From the NCBI RefSeq assembly GCF_000002995.4, contig NW_025062475.1:1116001-1180000 (forward strand): 64,000 bases of DNA. The letters are read 5' to 3'. Positions within the stretch are counted from its first letter, which is position 1; the number at the start of each line of letters is the position of its first letter. This document shows, piece by piece, positions 1 through 13,130 of the stretch. The notes under the pieces were generated by a model, which had not been told where the DNA came from, did not search any database, and saw only the letters and a program-made list of their open reading frames with translations. The position numbers and the translations under genes were made by a program. The stretch comes from Brugia malayi (Eukaryota > Nematoda > Chromadorea > Rhabditida > Onchocercidae).

Positions 1-230
1 ACTATTTAAAAAAAAGAAAAGAAAAACTTTTGTGAAATTTATTTTAATTTCCATTAAAAAAGCAAAAAAAATTTAATGAAATATAGAAAGTAGATTGAAA
101 TTAATAAAAAAAATTTTTTTTTATAAGTATAAATTAAGGTATATCTTAAAAAGCTCTTTATTTTCTTTTAATGAAAAAAAAAAATTTTTATTAAATTTTT
201 TAAAAAAAATTCATACCCACTGTAGAATAT

Positions 231-432
231 AGAACTATTATTATTATTACTGTTATTATTATTATTGTTGTTATTATTAATTCTTTTATTATTATTATCA
301 TTATCATTATTGTTATTACTATTATCTTTATTATTATTACTATTATTATTACCATTATCATTATTATTGTTATTATTATTATTATTATCATTATCATTAC
401 TATTATTATTATTGTTATTGTTATTATTATTC
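231..432. repeat. ATT/TTA triplet microsatellite
   Basis: About 200 bases made almost only of TTA/ATT triplets with occasional C or G substitutions. It yields long poly-Ile and poly-Leu frames on the two strands, which are artefacts of the repeat. Confidence 0.9.
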
Positions 433-589
433 CTGATACTTATTATGTGCTAGTAAATAAGATATTATCATCATAATACAATTATTCTTTCAATTTTATT
501 ATTTTTTATTAATTTATCAAAATTTATAATTATTTCTATTTTTGATTTGTCAATTTTAATTTCTATACTTTAAACTAATATTATTTGCC

Positions 590-620
<31 letters not shown>

Positions 621-941
621 TTCAAAATAAATAAATAAATAAACATATTATTTCATTTATAAATTTGCAACAACAAATGTTCAATCATTGGTACAATCAT
701 AGCAATAGCATTTGTTTACTATTTAAAGATGAGCCGGGCAAATATTTACCCGTCATTCTTACCCATTTCTTTTCTACAGTACGAAATGCTATTGCTTTTG
801 TAATGAAATTTTCTCATGAGAAAAGATTGTTTTTTTGGAATAAAAAAAATTATATTTTTTTTTTACAAATCGGTTAAATCTTTTACAATTCTAAATTCTC
901 ATCCATTGAAGGGAAATGAAATGAATAATTGAATTGAAATG

Positions 942-942
<1 letters not shown>

Positions 943-974
<32 letters not shown>
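943..974. repeat. (GA)n microsatellite
   Basis: About 15 GA dinucleotides in a row, followed by a purine-rich tail. Similar GA or CT runs recur in the window at about 11459-11488, 36927-36962, 39631-39655, 41350-41384, 43951-43969 and 60640-60668. Confidence 0.9.
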
Positions 975-975
<1 letters not shown>

Positions 976-1721
976 AAGGGAGAAAAAAGATTATATCAGT
1001 GAATTGTTGATGAATAATTTCTTTTTTTTTCTCAAATTGAAAAATTTTAATTTATTTTCTTTGCTTCCAAACAATATGAATGTTTCAAATCATTTTTTTT
1101 TTTTTGCTGCAACAATAAGGATAATAGTTATTATTTCTATTTGTTCATTCATTAAATTATCAAATTTATTTTGGATGGAAAAAAAAGAGAATTAAATTTA
1201 CTTCCATTGCTGTAACAAAAAAAATTTTGAAAATTTTTTGAACTGCAATTGTTCTAATTGAAATACTTAAAATAACTTTAATTGCTAAATTGTGTTGATA
1301 AGTTTGATAAATTGATTAAATTATTCATTATGTGTTTTGAATTAAAATGAAACATTTAAATTTTCATTATTGTTAGAAATTAAACTTTATTAAATTTATT
1401 AAAGTTCTCAAAATTTAAAAAAAAAAAAAAAACTCTATAATTTTAATTTTTAATGAACAAAAAAAGTTTCTTTCTATTTGTACGATTTCTAAGAAAGTTG
1501 TTTACAAAAAAGAAAAAAAATGAATAAATAAGCGAACTTTTCGAATGTTTTTTTTTTTTTTTTTTTTTCTATTGCTGAAAATATTTCAAATAGAATAGAA
1601 TAAAATTATCAGTTTTAGTCATAAAAAAAAATCAAAAAAAAAAAGAAAAAAAAAGATTCTATGTAAAATGAATCATTCGCCAATTTCTTTCATTTTTCAT
1701 TCCTTTCAATCCAATCGTAAA

Positions 1722-1825
1722 CTTTTTCATTTCATTTCATTTCAATTCATTTCGTTTCAATTCACTTCATTTCATTTCATTTCATTTCATTTCAATTCAT
1801 TTCATTTCATTTCATTTCAATTCAT
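1722..1825. repeat. ATTTC pentanucleotide array
   Basis: Around 20 copies of TTTCA/ATTTC, with some units changed to TTCAA or TTCGT. Simple-sequence DNA with no coding potential. Confidence 0.85.
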
Positions 1826-2973
1826 TCCAATTATCATTCTTTAATAGCCAACTATCGTTTAACATATGTTTATTTTTGTTTATCGTTTGTTTATTCAAAT
1901 ATTTCTACGCAACCAATCTTTTTGAATGCTTGAATAAATTATAAATATTTTTGAATTGATAACAAATATTAACGAATTTATTAAAATGATTCAATTTAAT
2001 AATAGATCTCTTTTTTAGCTGCATAAATTTCTTTGTTTTATTTAATCATTTAATTTTTTTCAATCTTTTAGAATTTTAAAATTTAGTCTGATTTGAATCA
2101 TCATTTCAAGCACTTTAATCAATTTATAAATTGTGCTTTAAAAAAAAAAAAAAACAAAAAGGAAAATTGATAAACGAAATGAAATTTTGTTTATAACTTT
2201 TGTGAATTATTAAAACCATAATGATTTCAAGTTTTTATTACTTTACTTGCATAAATTTTAATTAATATATAATTTTAAAAATTTCAACAACAAAAGAGCG
2301 AAAGATTAATGTTTGCATTTCAAATTTGCTTATAATATTAATAAATGTATCAAAGAAATTCAAAAAAGAAAAAAAAAAAAAAAGGCAAAATTTATGGTTT
2401 GCAATAAATTGTTGCTTTTTCATGTCGAGAAATTGTGATTCATTTAAATTCTGAAATGTAAACTTCTTACATTCTCTAAATACATTATACTTTAACGGAT
2501 AGATAGATGAAACGATCATTTTATCCAATCATAAATTTCTATATTTGAAATAAAAAATTTTCCTTTGATATTTTTTAGTCTATTTTTAAAAAATTGATGT
2601 TAACCAGAAGAGTTAAGAAAAATTATTATATCATATAAAAATTTATAACGATTAAACTAAATTCAAAAATTTGCAGTTATTATAAAAGATTTCTTTTCTT
2701 TCTTTCTTTTTTTTTTTATTCAATCGATTATTACAGTTTTCCATATTTCTTCTTTTTTGTTTTTTACAAAAATGACTTTTTGGTGATAAAAAAAAATTTA
2801 TTTTAATTTAAAAAAAAAAAGATTTAGTTTTGGTGATAAAAAAATGTTAAAAAACTTTCTTTTTTTTTTTTTTTTTAAATTAAAATTTTGTAGAAATTAG
2901 TTTTGTTTACAGTTTCATTTTGTTAATTAATGTAAATACATTTATAAAATTTTCTTATAATTTTTTGCAACAG

Positions 2974-3061
2974 TAACAAAATAGATAAAAATGAATTTTG
3001 AAATTCTTAGAAGCATCCTGAAACGATAAGTTCCGGTAAGATAGCAGAATCGAAAAGTTCA
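2974..3061 (+). promoter_or_regulatory. candidate 5' leader and trans-splice acceptor, isoform A
   Basis: A good nematode acceptor (TTTTTTGCAACAG, ending at 2973) lies 88 bases before the ATG at 3062, with no plausible exon upstream. This fits spliced-leader addition. The leader would contain a short upstream frame (ATG 2991, MNFEILRSILKR then stop), which might dampen translation. The leader and its use are inferred. Confidence 0.4.
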
Positions 3062-3140
3062 ATGATGGATGGTACCACGAAAACATTTCAAACAACAACA
3101 ATCATTGATCATCACAAAAGCAATGAAAGAGGAGGATCTG
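3062..3140 (+). CDS. intermediate filament gene, alternative first exon A
   Basis: This short frame starts MMDGTTKTFQTTTIID and runs to GGSG, with much higher sequence complexity than its surroundings. It ends in phase 1 at a GTGCAA donor at 3141. The common second exon at 13559 also needs phase 1, and the junction codon becomes GCA (Ala). The joined head would read ...[12 protein letters not shown]. Used this way the protein would be about 575 residues, against 584 with exon B. C. elegans ifb-1 is known to make two isoforms with different heads from alternative promoters, so the arrangement is expected for this family. Transcript evidence is needed to confirm it. The intron would be 10.4 kb. 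Confidence 0.55.
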
Positions 3141-5519
3141 GTGCAATAAGACCAAGGCAAACTTTTAAATAGTCTTTTTTTTTTTTCTTTAAAAAAAAAT
3201 TACAAATAGTTTTATAATTTAATTATTTAGTGAAAATTACATAAAGATAAATGAAACTTAAGAAGTTGAATAATTAAATAGAATTAAATAGGAAAATGAC
3301 ATATAAAATTTGAATGGATATCTGAATGGAAGGAACATTTTTGCGAAGCAAAATATTTAATTATTTAAATTGTGCTCATATGGCTTTTAAAATTGAATTT
3401 AAAAAGTAGAGTTAGTAATTAAATTTAAAAAGTTACTAATTAATCCAGGAATTATCCAAAATTTGGATTCCTCCAAATTTTTTATTTTTCGATCTTGAAT
3501 TTTCAATTTTTGCAAGCCTAAATTAAGCCTTAAATGTGATATATTATTATTTTAACTTTAATGAGGCATTTTTCTTTAGGTAATTATGGAAGGTAATCAG
3601 ATATCAGGATTAAGAGTAAAAGGTGAACAAAAATAATAGTATGATGATAACAATACTGATAATGATATGATAGTATCAAATAATATTAAAAACTTAAAAG
3701 TAAATATTAATTCAAAATTAACAATGTTACTAACGAAAAAAAGAAGATGAAGATAGTGATAGCAATGAAACTAACAGTATTTTTAGATTATTATCAGCAA
3801 CATTAGCAAAAGTAACAATAAAAATGATAATAATAAAATATTAATGATAACAATTTTGTTACCAATAATTTTAAAGTACAAAAAAAAAAAAAAACGAACA
3901 ATTAATTAAAATTTTTTTTTTCTATTTTCTGATATTTTTTGAAGAAAAAAAGTAGCAAAAAATTGACAGAAAACGGTGTATGTAATATTAAAAGTATCAT
4001 AGAAATGAATGTATCATTTAACAAAAATTTTTTTTTTTCCTTTTAATTTTTTTTTTTTTTTTAATTCTAAAACAATTTTGATACAAAGCAAAGTGTTTTA
4101 TCATAGAAAATTGAAATAACTTTTTATTTTTACTGAATGTCATTCGAAAAACAAAAAAAAAAAGAAAAAAAAAAACAAAATTCAACAAATTGTAAAACAT
4201 TTTTACAAATGATTTAGCATTAAAAAAAAAAAACAAAAACAAGGTAACATTTTAAATACAATGAAAGGAAAAAATATAGAAGGATGGAATTCGCACCTAC
4301 TGCTTTAATCATGAATTTATTTTGAATTTAATTTTTAATTTTGATATATTCTAATATTTAATTTTTGATATTTTTAATAATGACAAAAATTGAATTTAAT
4401 ATTTTTAAGTTTTAGCTAATGCAATCCTATAAATGACTGCACTTTAAATAGAAAAATATGGGAAAAGTGAAAATAAAATTTAAGCTTTTTTCATTTTTAT
4501 TGCGGTAAGATTTAGTTTTTGATCGTAAAAATTCTAATTTTTATTTTCCTTTTTTTTTTTTTTTAAATTACAAATGAAAGTTGTAAAATTTTCTTTTTTT
4601 TATTGAAGTGCAATTTTGAATTATTTTCCCTTTAATGAAAAAAAGAAAATAGCCACATTTGATGCAATTAAGATTGGATGTTCAATAAGATAAATTTTAT
4701 GTTTATGCGATTTTTACATAAGTGAAATTTGCTTCTGTAAATGTTTATTTACTATGTTTACAATTTTATTAGCTAAATTTTTTCTCTTAAAATTTTTAAC
4801 ATTTTCAATAAAATATGCTTTTGTTCAAAATCTTAAGAAAAACTCAAGAGAAACTAATTTTAAAACTTATACTTTTGCATATGGATACGGTAAGTTGAAA
4901 ACAAACAGGTTTGAGGGGTAGGGAAATGGGAAGGAGGAAAATGAATAACTATCTGCAATCAACCTTTTCTTCAGGTATTTTTTCACTTTAGAGATAAGTA
5001 ATTATGTCAACAGGTCGTTCCTTCTTCTAGAAACTTTAAAGATAAATACTGATGTTGAATAAACGAACCTTTAATTTTCTAATCTTAGAAAACCTAAAGG
5101 TTTATTAGAAAGTTATGGTAAAAAGTGCTCTTTCACAAAAATTCTTTCCATTTTTGACGAATAATTTTATATATTCAAGCTTTATTTGACAGTAAAGACA
5201 TATATATCCCAAATTTCTATCATACTGTAGATATGTATTACGGTATAATGAATTTTATCATACTGTATTCTACAGTACGCCGCATCTCAATAATTCATCT
5301 TACATCCAAGTTTATTTTATCATATTGTGTAGTTTAGAATCAGTAAGTTATATGTATATTTAAATCATTGTTTTAATTCTGACATAATTACAAATTATTA
5401 TAAAACTAGTGAAGTAATTTAAAAATATTGACTTTTTTTACATCTAACCAATCTTTTCTACGTATATATTATTTAGTTGATTTTTATTTGTTTCTTTTTT
5501 TCTTATTCATTTATATAAT

Positions 5520-5830
5520 AATCATCTAATTCATATAATTAATCATATACAATAATTATATAATTCATAGATCATCTAATTCATATAATTAATCATATAC
5601 AATAATCATATAATTCATATAATTAATCATATAAAATAATCATATAATTCATATAATTAATCATATACAATAATCATATAATTCATATAATTAATCATAT
5701 ACAATAATCATATAATTCATATAAATAACCATATACAATAATCATATAATTGATATAATTAATCATATACAATAATCATATAATTCATATAATTAATCAT
5801 ATAATCAAATAATTAATTATATAATTCATA
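5520..5830. repeat. 34-bp AT-rich tandem repeat
   Basis: About eight copies of a unit containing AATCATATAATTCATATAAT followed by TAATCATATACAAT. Units differ by single substitutions or small deletions. There is no coding potential. Confidence 0.85.
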
Positions 5831-7928
5831 ATTAATCGAATATGCATTAGTGTGTGTGAAGAGGAAAACTAAAAAGATATGGCTGAATAATGTTAGAAAT
5901 GTTATTACTTCACTTCAAATAATTGAGTTTTTTTAAAGTTTACATAGCTGTCTTACTATCATTTTTCTCAACAAATCACTTTTAGCTTTAATCTAATGCT
6001 ATATTCATTTTTGTTATCATCATTGATGATTATTATTTTTGTTTTTATTATTATCGTTCATCACATTATCAAATTTTACTCATACTTAAATTGCACTAAT
6101 AGTATCATCGATTAGCTTACTGATACAATTATTCCAACGATCTTTTCCCAATTTCGCTTTTATTTATTAGCAGTATGATCAGCAAATATTATATCATTTT
6201 TCATCTCTATACATTTAGCTCAGTTTGCCAAAATGCAAAAAGCATTTTCTTAGATCTTAATTAAATAACATAATATATGTATTTATTTATTTATTTATTT
6301 ATTATTATTATTATAACTCTAATATCATTCAGATATGATTATTTAATATTTTATAAATCAATATTTTGCATAAATTATAAGAGATCTAACCTGTTAGATC
6401 GATATTAGCATTTCGTATTTTTCTTAGCTGACATTCATTATTCTGCATTTTCAAACCTTTATTGAATCATCTACATTCCATTTTTTCTCTCAACAGATAT
6501 CTTTTCAATTGTTTTCTTATTCTTATAACATTTCACTATTTTGAATATTTAAATAATATCCATTCTCAATATCGTTTTAACAGAAATCTATTGTTTAAGT
6601 AACATACACTTACCCTTAAAATTTTTCCCATGACATTTTTGTTGACATTACTATCGTATAGAAATAGTTCTGTATAAAAGAAATTTAAAAAAAAAAAAAA
6701 ATTAATTCAAAATTTAAGCAATAAAGGAACCACTGTAATGGTTTACAAATCTCGACTCTTTTTTTATTAAAAAAAATAATATAGGAACAAAATTATTTGT
6801 TTTTTTTTAAAAAAGATTTTTAAAAAAAAAAAAAACAAAAGATTGTTTTAAAATTAAACTTTTGCATAATTGAATATTTATCAATTAATAGTAATATATG
6901 AAAAATTGAAAATTTTTGAAAGAAACAAAAAGCAATGAAAAGAAAAAAAAAAAGAAACTCTTTGATATAATAAATCAGAATCTATACAACCGTTGTGGGT
7001 AAATACGAGGGAAAAAAGATGGGCACGGGTTGGGCAGAAGAAATTCCTAATGTACTTAATAAATTTCAAAAAAAAAAAACAAAGTAATTAAATACCTCTT
7101 TATATTTCTTTACTTTGTTCTAATCTTTGAATATTAAAATTGACGAATTGTTTAAATTGTCAATTCTTCCAGATGCTAGCTTCTTTTAACTTCTTAACAT
7201 TTCACTATTTTTTACTTCTAACTTTTTTTTTTACTTTTTATCAATTTCAAAAATTAAAATTATTTTATTAGAATGGCTAAAATTTTTTCTTTGTAAAAAA
7301 ATTGTAAGTTTATCGATGTTAATATATTTATTTATAAGAGGGAAAAAAAATTTTTTTTAGTTATACAATTCATAAAACATTTCAAAAAATGCTATCTTTT
7401 GTAAAAATAAAAAAAAAAAAATCGAAATTTGTTAAACTTTAGCAAATCTGACAAAAAAAAAAAAAATTCAATTTTTGTTGAAAATTTTAATTTGTTATAT
7501 TTCAACTGCTATTTGAACTATTCCAAATATATTTATATATTATTGAATTTCCTGAATGTAACTCATATATTCGAGTAATCTCTCTTTGCATGATTAAATA
7601 TCCGGTTGCATGATTAAATATCCGGTTATTTAATTGCTCCACTTTTTTTTTTTTTTTTTTTCCTTTTTCTTTTCTCAAATTTTATTTTCATTTCTTTTTT
7701 TTTATGAAATTCGATATGATGGTGCAAATAACAATTTTGAAAAAAAAAAAAAAAAAAAAAACTTTTATGACAAATATTCCAGAAAAAAAAAAAAAAAAAA
7801 GTGACAAACATTTTTATTCTAACCTTTTTCTGTTTGTTTATTGATTCATCTGCTATTAATTAGCTAAATGACTCATCAAAATGAGCTATGTTATCATCCA
7901 TTATTTATTTATTTCAATTGTTTAGCTC

Positions 7929-7959
<31 letters not shown>

Positions 7960-9316
7960 TTTGCATTTATCAATATTGATAATAATTTTTAAAATGAATG
8001 ATAAAATTTAAAATTGAAAAAATTTTTTAAAAAATACTGAAATATTCTCGAGATATTCTCGAGACAGACTAAATATATTAGCTATTGGATGAAATAATGG
8101 AAATAATTTTGTTCTTTCTTTTTTTTTTTTTTATTTTTTCTTCTTCGAAAAGAAAGCTATAAAATAATGGAAAATAATGCTAATGAAAAATTTTTTCACA
8201 AGAATTTAATTTTAATTTTAGAATTTAATTAATTTTTCATTGTGTGCAAATGAAATTTGCAATTAAATTATAAATTTAAAGAGAAAATTAAAGGAAAAAG
8301 ACAAAATTTGTTTTGTTTTTTGATAAAAAAAAAAATGAACTTTGTGCTAATTTGATGCTAATTTTATCATAACACATTTTTACATTTTAAATTAATTTTG
8401 AAATTTAAAATTAAAAAAAAAAAAAGAAAATCATTGAGAAAACAAGAAAGTTACTAAATAGTTGTTATTGTGTGTATTCGAGAATTATTGATTAGGAGAG
8501 GAAAAGAAAAAAAGAAAAGAAAATAAGAAAGAGAAAATGATGATTGAAGAGAGGAAGGAGAAATAGGAAGAAAAAGTAAACTTTGTATGCTATATAAGTA
8601 AACTTTTTTTTTTTTTTGGAAAAGAAGGAAAGAGAGGAAAAGAAAGAAAGAAAAAGAAAGAGAGAGAATGGAATTATTCTAAAAATATTTGGAAGAAGCA
8701 ATTATTTTGAAAATGTAAATTAATCATAAAAATTTTGATTTGGTTTTTTTGTTTTTTTTTTTTTTTTAACTTTTATTTTTTGTCTTTGAAATAGAAACAA
8801 ACAGAATTGTAAAATAGATAAGGAAAAGATGAGAAAACAGACGACTAGAAATTAAGCGAAATATGCTGAATGAAATGCAACGATATGAATTGAATTTGTT
8901 AAAAAAGAAAAAAAAAATTATATATTATAGAATAAATAAATTTTTAAGAAAAGGTTGAAATTAACAGTGTTGTAGAAAAAAAAGAAAAAATAAATATATA
9001 GAGAGAGTGAGAGTGAAAGAGAGAAAGAGAAAGAGAAAAAAGAGAGGGGGAGAGAGAGAATGAGCAGAATTCTATAACTTAAATATATTTTTTTCCGGAA
9101 AAAAAAAAGAAAAAGGAAAAAACCTAGCTGAGAAATTTGTTTGTTTGCTTCAATTTAAGCTTATTTCCGTTTATCACTTGAACAGCATTCCATTCCGTTC
9201 CTTTTTTATTTTCCGGTTGATAAATACTGCTGCAACGTGTTATTACTGTGCTAGAAATGAATCAATAAACAATTGAAAATAATCAAAATAAACAATTTTC
9301 AACCAAAATAATTCAA

Positions 9317-9560
9317 TCATTGGAACAGACAGACGGACAGACCACTGACAGACAGACGAACACACACATACACACACACACATACACACATACATACACA
9401 ATAGTTTGAAACAATATGTAAATTGAACTTCCACTTTTTTTCATTTTTAAAAGAACACAATGAATTAGCTAGCCTCACTTTGCCCATAACTACATGTATG
9501 CACAGACAGACAGATAGACCGACAAACAGACAGACACACACATACACATACACACATATA
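9317..9560. repeat. CA/GACA-rich simple repeats (two clusters)
   Basis: Two clusters (about 9325-9400 and 9500-9560) of CACACA, CATACA and GACAGACA motifs, separated by about 100 bases of ordinary sequence. Their cysteine- and valine-rich reverse-strand translations are artefacts. Confidence 0.8.
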
Positions 9561-9654
9561 TATGTATAAATTGAAACATTTTGAAATTTTGTTTTACGAA
9601 CTAGTTTGAAACAATAATGTTTGTTTATATAAGAGCTCGTTGATGTATTATGCG

Positions 9655-10105
9655 TTAATCATCCGATCGAGTCTCACTGAATTAGTCATCCGATCAGTTA
9701 GTTCTCACTGAATTAGTTATCCGATCAGTTAGTTTTCACTGAATTAGTTATCCGATCAGTTAGTTTTCACTGAATTAGTTATCCGATCAGTTAGTTTTCA
9801 CTGAATTAGTTATCCGATCAGTTAGTTTTCACTGAATTAGTTATCCGATCAGTTAGTTTTCACTGAATTAGTTTTCACTGAAATTAATTATCCGATCAGT
9901 TAGTTTTCACTGAATTAGTTATCCGATCAGTTAGTTTTCACTGAATTAGTTATCCGATCAGTTAGTTTTCACTGAATTAGTTTTCACTGAAATTAATTAT
10001 CCGATCAGTTAGTTTTCACTGAATTAGTTATCCGATCAGTTAGTTTTCACTGAATTAGTTATCCGATCAGTTAGTTCTCACTGAATTAGTTATCCGATCA
10101 GAGTT
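9655..10105. repeat. 31-bp tandem repeat with higher-order structure
   Basis: About fourteen copies of a unit that includes TTATCCGATCAGTTAGTTTT and CACTGAATTAG. Two longer units carry an internal repeat of TTTTCACTGAA (near 9866 and 9975) and lie about 109 bases apart, so a block of several units has itself been duplicated. The edges are more diverged (CATCCGATCGAG at the left, CTCACTG variants at both ends). The array sits in the long intron of isoform A. Confidence 0.9.
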
Positions 10106-11306
10106 TAGTAATCAATATGAATTAATCATACTGTTTCATTAGTTAATGAATGAAATAATTTTATTATTTAAGTAAATTAATTCTAATCAAACTTTATTTA
10201 TACTTACTTCCAATCACTCAATTCTTTAATCAGTAAGTTGAAAGAATTTTCTTTTTTTAATGTTTAACCTTTATCACATTTCATCCATATATTTAGGTCA
10301 TTTCAATTCACACATTTTTTTTTTTTTTTTTTGTTGTTGTTTACTTCCATTTTATTTCCTTTCAATTACAACAATTTATGAATAATATTGCTACAATAGA
10401 ATAATTCCATTTCATCTGTAATCACTGAATCGTATCGTATTTTTTAATTTATTTAAAAAAGAAAAAAAAAAATATTATTGTTGACAAATTTGAGGACAAC
10501 AACATATTGGGGACATCATGAAAAATAATTTTTACATTAAATTTTTGTTCACACTGTAATCGTATTTATATACAATTAATATTTTTTTTTTTTTTTTACA
10601 AGTTATTTTGTTTTGATTAGTTAAAATTAAAATTTTGAAACAATTAATAGAAAAAAAAATAAGCAAAATTAAAAGCTAAGAATGCTAGAAAAATTACAAA
10701 AAGTTCGAAAAGGAAAAAAAAAAAAAAAAAAAACAATCTTTGACAATATTTTTTATTATTATTACTGAAATTGTTATCTAATATCATCCTGAAATTTGTC
10801 ACATTATTTTGTTCTAAAATTTATTTACAAATTTTTTTTTGCATTAATATTTCACAAAAGAAGAAAGAAAGAAAAAGCGACAAACATAATGAAATGATAA
10901 TGAGAAAATTTAATGGATTGAATTTAAGTACATTTTCAATTCATTTCAAATGAATTAAATTATTCCATCAAATTTAGCTTTCTAACAAAATAAACATTTG
11001 CACTTTCAAATCTTTTTTTTTTTCCATCCATTTTCAAAGATGTTCCATTAAATTGACTTTTTTTTTTCTTTTTTTAATAGCTGTTGAGCACATATATGTA
11101 TAATTTTTAAATAACCTTTTTTTTTTTCTTATTGATTGTATTGATTCTGTCTTTTTATTTTTTCTAAGTTATTTTTAAAGAAAAATTTTTAATTTTTTTT
11201 TTTTTTAAAAAAACTATGAATTGAATTAAATTGTTAACGAAAGTAACTAATTAATTTTGCTACTTTTAATGTTTAGTTTAATTAGTTATTGAAATGAATT
11301 CTCTTG

Positions 11307-11354
<48 letters not shown>

Positions 11355-11830
11355 TAATTACAAATAAATGTAATGAATTATTTCTTGTTATTCTTGAACT
11401 GACAAATTTATTTAATTTGAATTCTCTCTCTTTTTTTTTTCCTTTAAATTTTTGGAAAGAGAGAGAGGGAGAGAGAGAGAGAGAGAGATGGAAATCTTTT
11501 TTCCATTCTTTTTTTTTTTTTCTTTTTTCACCTATCTCTTTCTAAATTTTCATCCCTTTTTTGAATTACTTGTGGAATTTGTTCATAACACACACACAAC
11601 TGTTGTTGATTACATTCTCTGCTTCATATGATTATTATCAATTCTCTGTTATATTATCAGTAAATATGATAAGCTCTTATCTTTACTCTTCCATCTTTCA
11701 TCAATTCTTTTCATTCATTCATTTAATAAATATATCATTTATTTATAAATATTCAGTATAATTCATATTCTATTATCAATTGCATTAATTAACATTCTAG
11801 TAAGTGACAAATTATTATAAGTATATACAA

Positions 11831-12160
11831 ATGTGTGACATGAATAGTGTCACCAAACTGTATTAATGAATGTAGTTTGATAATCATCGAGATATCATTC
11901 GAGAATGAGAAAAAGTTTTGTAATGTTTTTTAAGCTTATTTATATTTACAACTTTTTAAAGCTTATTTCTATTTGCAAAATTCTCAAATAAAAAAAGATC
12001 CGTTTGTGTGACATAATTAGTGTCACCAACCGTATCAGTGAATGATATTTTGATAATCATCGAGATATCATTCGAGAATGAGAAAAAGTTTTGTACTGCT
12101 TTTTAAGCTTATTTATATTTGCACTTTTATAAATTCTCAAATAAAAAAAAAACGATCCTT
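11831..12160. repeat. tandem duplication of an about 173-bp non-coding element
   Basis: Two copies, starting at about 11832 and 12005. Both keep GTGACA-7 bases-TGTCAC (a small hairpin), GATAATCATCGAGATATCAT and TCGAGAATGAGAAAAAG, and both end at AAATTCTCAAATAAA. Homopolymers differ between the copies but these motifs do not. The duplication lies about 1 kb upstream of first exon B. A promoter or enhancer role is only inferred. Confidence 0.75.
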
Positions 12161-13120
12161 TTTTTCTTCTCTTTTCTTTATCGTTGACTAAAAGGAAAAA
12201 GAAATGAAAAGGAAAGAATTTTTTTTTTAAAAAAAAAGTTTTACAAATTTATGTTGAAGATAGGAATGTTCATTTAGAAATATAATTATTTATTTTTATC
12301 ATTTTTTTTTTCTTTTGATAAACAAACAAATAGTAATACTAAAAATATTTGAATAGCACTAAAGTTATAAGTAAAGTAGTAAGTGTTATATTAAAGTATA
12401 TTATCGCAGAATATAATATATATATATAATATATTTAATATTTAAAATGGGTATTCAAATAAATTTGGGTAAGTTAAACATTCAAATAAATTCGGGTAAA
12501 TTAAACAGGGAAAAAGATTTTAGTAAGTTTTTGCAACATGCAAAAACAATTGTTTACCTATTTCATTAATTTGGCTAGTATTATCTAACATGCAAATAGC
12601 ATTTTGGCGGAGTGTCATATCGATTGCAAAAGCAAAAATTTAATTGTCACAACATATTGATTTTAATAGTTAAATTTAACTTTACCTAATTTAAATTCAA
12701 TTTTTTTTTTTTTTTTGCTTAATTTTATTTTATTTAATTTCTTTTTTTTTCTCTCAAATAAAATTTTCAATCTAATTGAATTTGAATTAATATTTTTTTT
12801 TTTTTGCATAATTTTGCTTTACATTCACGTATTTCATCATTATAACACGTTAAAATGTATGCGTGAATTACGTCAATTACGTCAATTGATATGCAATGAT
12901 TCATTTGGATTTAAGTAGCAATATGTTAGATTAGAGAATATATTTTGTTTAAATTTAAATAGTGTAATGTTACTTTATCAAATTTGATAAAGCTAATAAA
13001 TTTAGCATAAATAAACTTATGTAAATTTCATTATTCTATTAATTTAATAATCAAATAAACATGTATAAAGTAAATTTTAAATCTATTAAAATGCATTTTA
13101 TTGATTGAAATTCAAACATT

Positions 13121-13130
13121 TTTCAGTAAT
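13121..13130 (+). promoter_or_regulatory. probable SL trans-splice acceptor, isoform B
   Basis: TTTTTCAG ends at 13126, four bases before the ATG at 13131. A strong acceptor this close to a start codon, with no upstream exon, is the usual picture of a spliced-leader site in nematodes. It also supports choosing 13131 as the start. Confidence 0.55.

Larger units (their letters stand above)
1..2973. other. non-coding 5' flank, AT-rich with microsatellites
   Basis: No open frame here has protein-like composition. It holds an ATT/TTA triplet microsatellite (about 231-432), a GA run (943-974), an ATTTC pentamer array (about 1722-1825) and many A or T homopolymers. An 18-bp near-palindrome sits at 735-752. 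The stretch lies upstream of the first alternative exon of the intermediate filament gene, so it may include that promoter, but I see no recognisable promoter motif. Confidence 0.6.
3141..13130. other. 10-kb intron of isoform A / upstream region of isoform B
   Basis: No convincing coding exon is seen. The interval holds poly-A/T runs, a 34-bp AT-rich tandem array (5520-5830), purine-rich and CA-rich simple DNA (about 8490-9060 and 9320-9560), a 31-bp tandem array (9655-10105), an AT dinucleotide run (11312-11349) and a duplicated about 173-bp element (11831-12160). The last is the best regulatory candidate because it lies about 1 kb before exon B. Confidence 0.55.

Noticed and set aside
200..453. 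Long poly-Ile and poly-Leu open frames on both strands
   Set aside because: They are translations of an ATT/TTA microsatellite.
3580..3637. Short frame MEGNQISGLRVKGEQK after a TTTCTTTAG acceptor
   Set aside because: Its phase does not join filament exon A to the common exon, and it is followed by low-complexity sequence.
9243..9553. Cys/Val-rich reverse-strand frames
   Set aside because: They derive from CA/GACA simple repeats.
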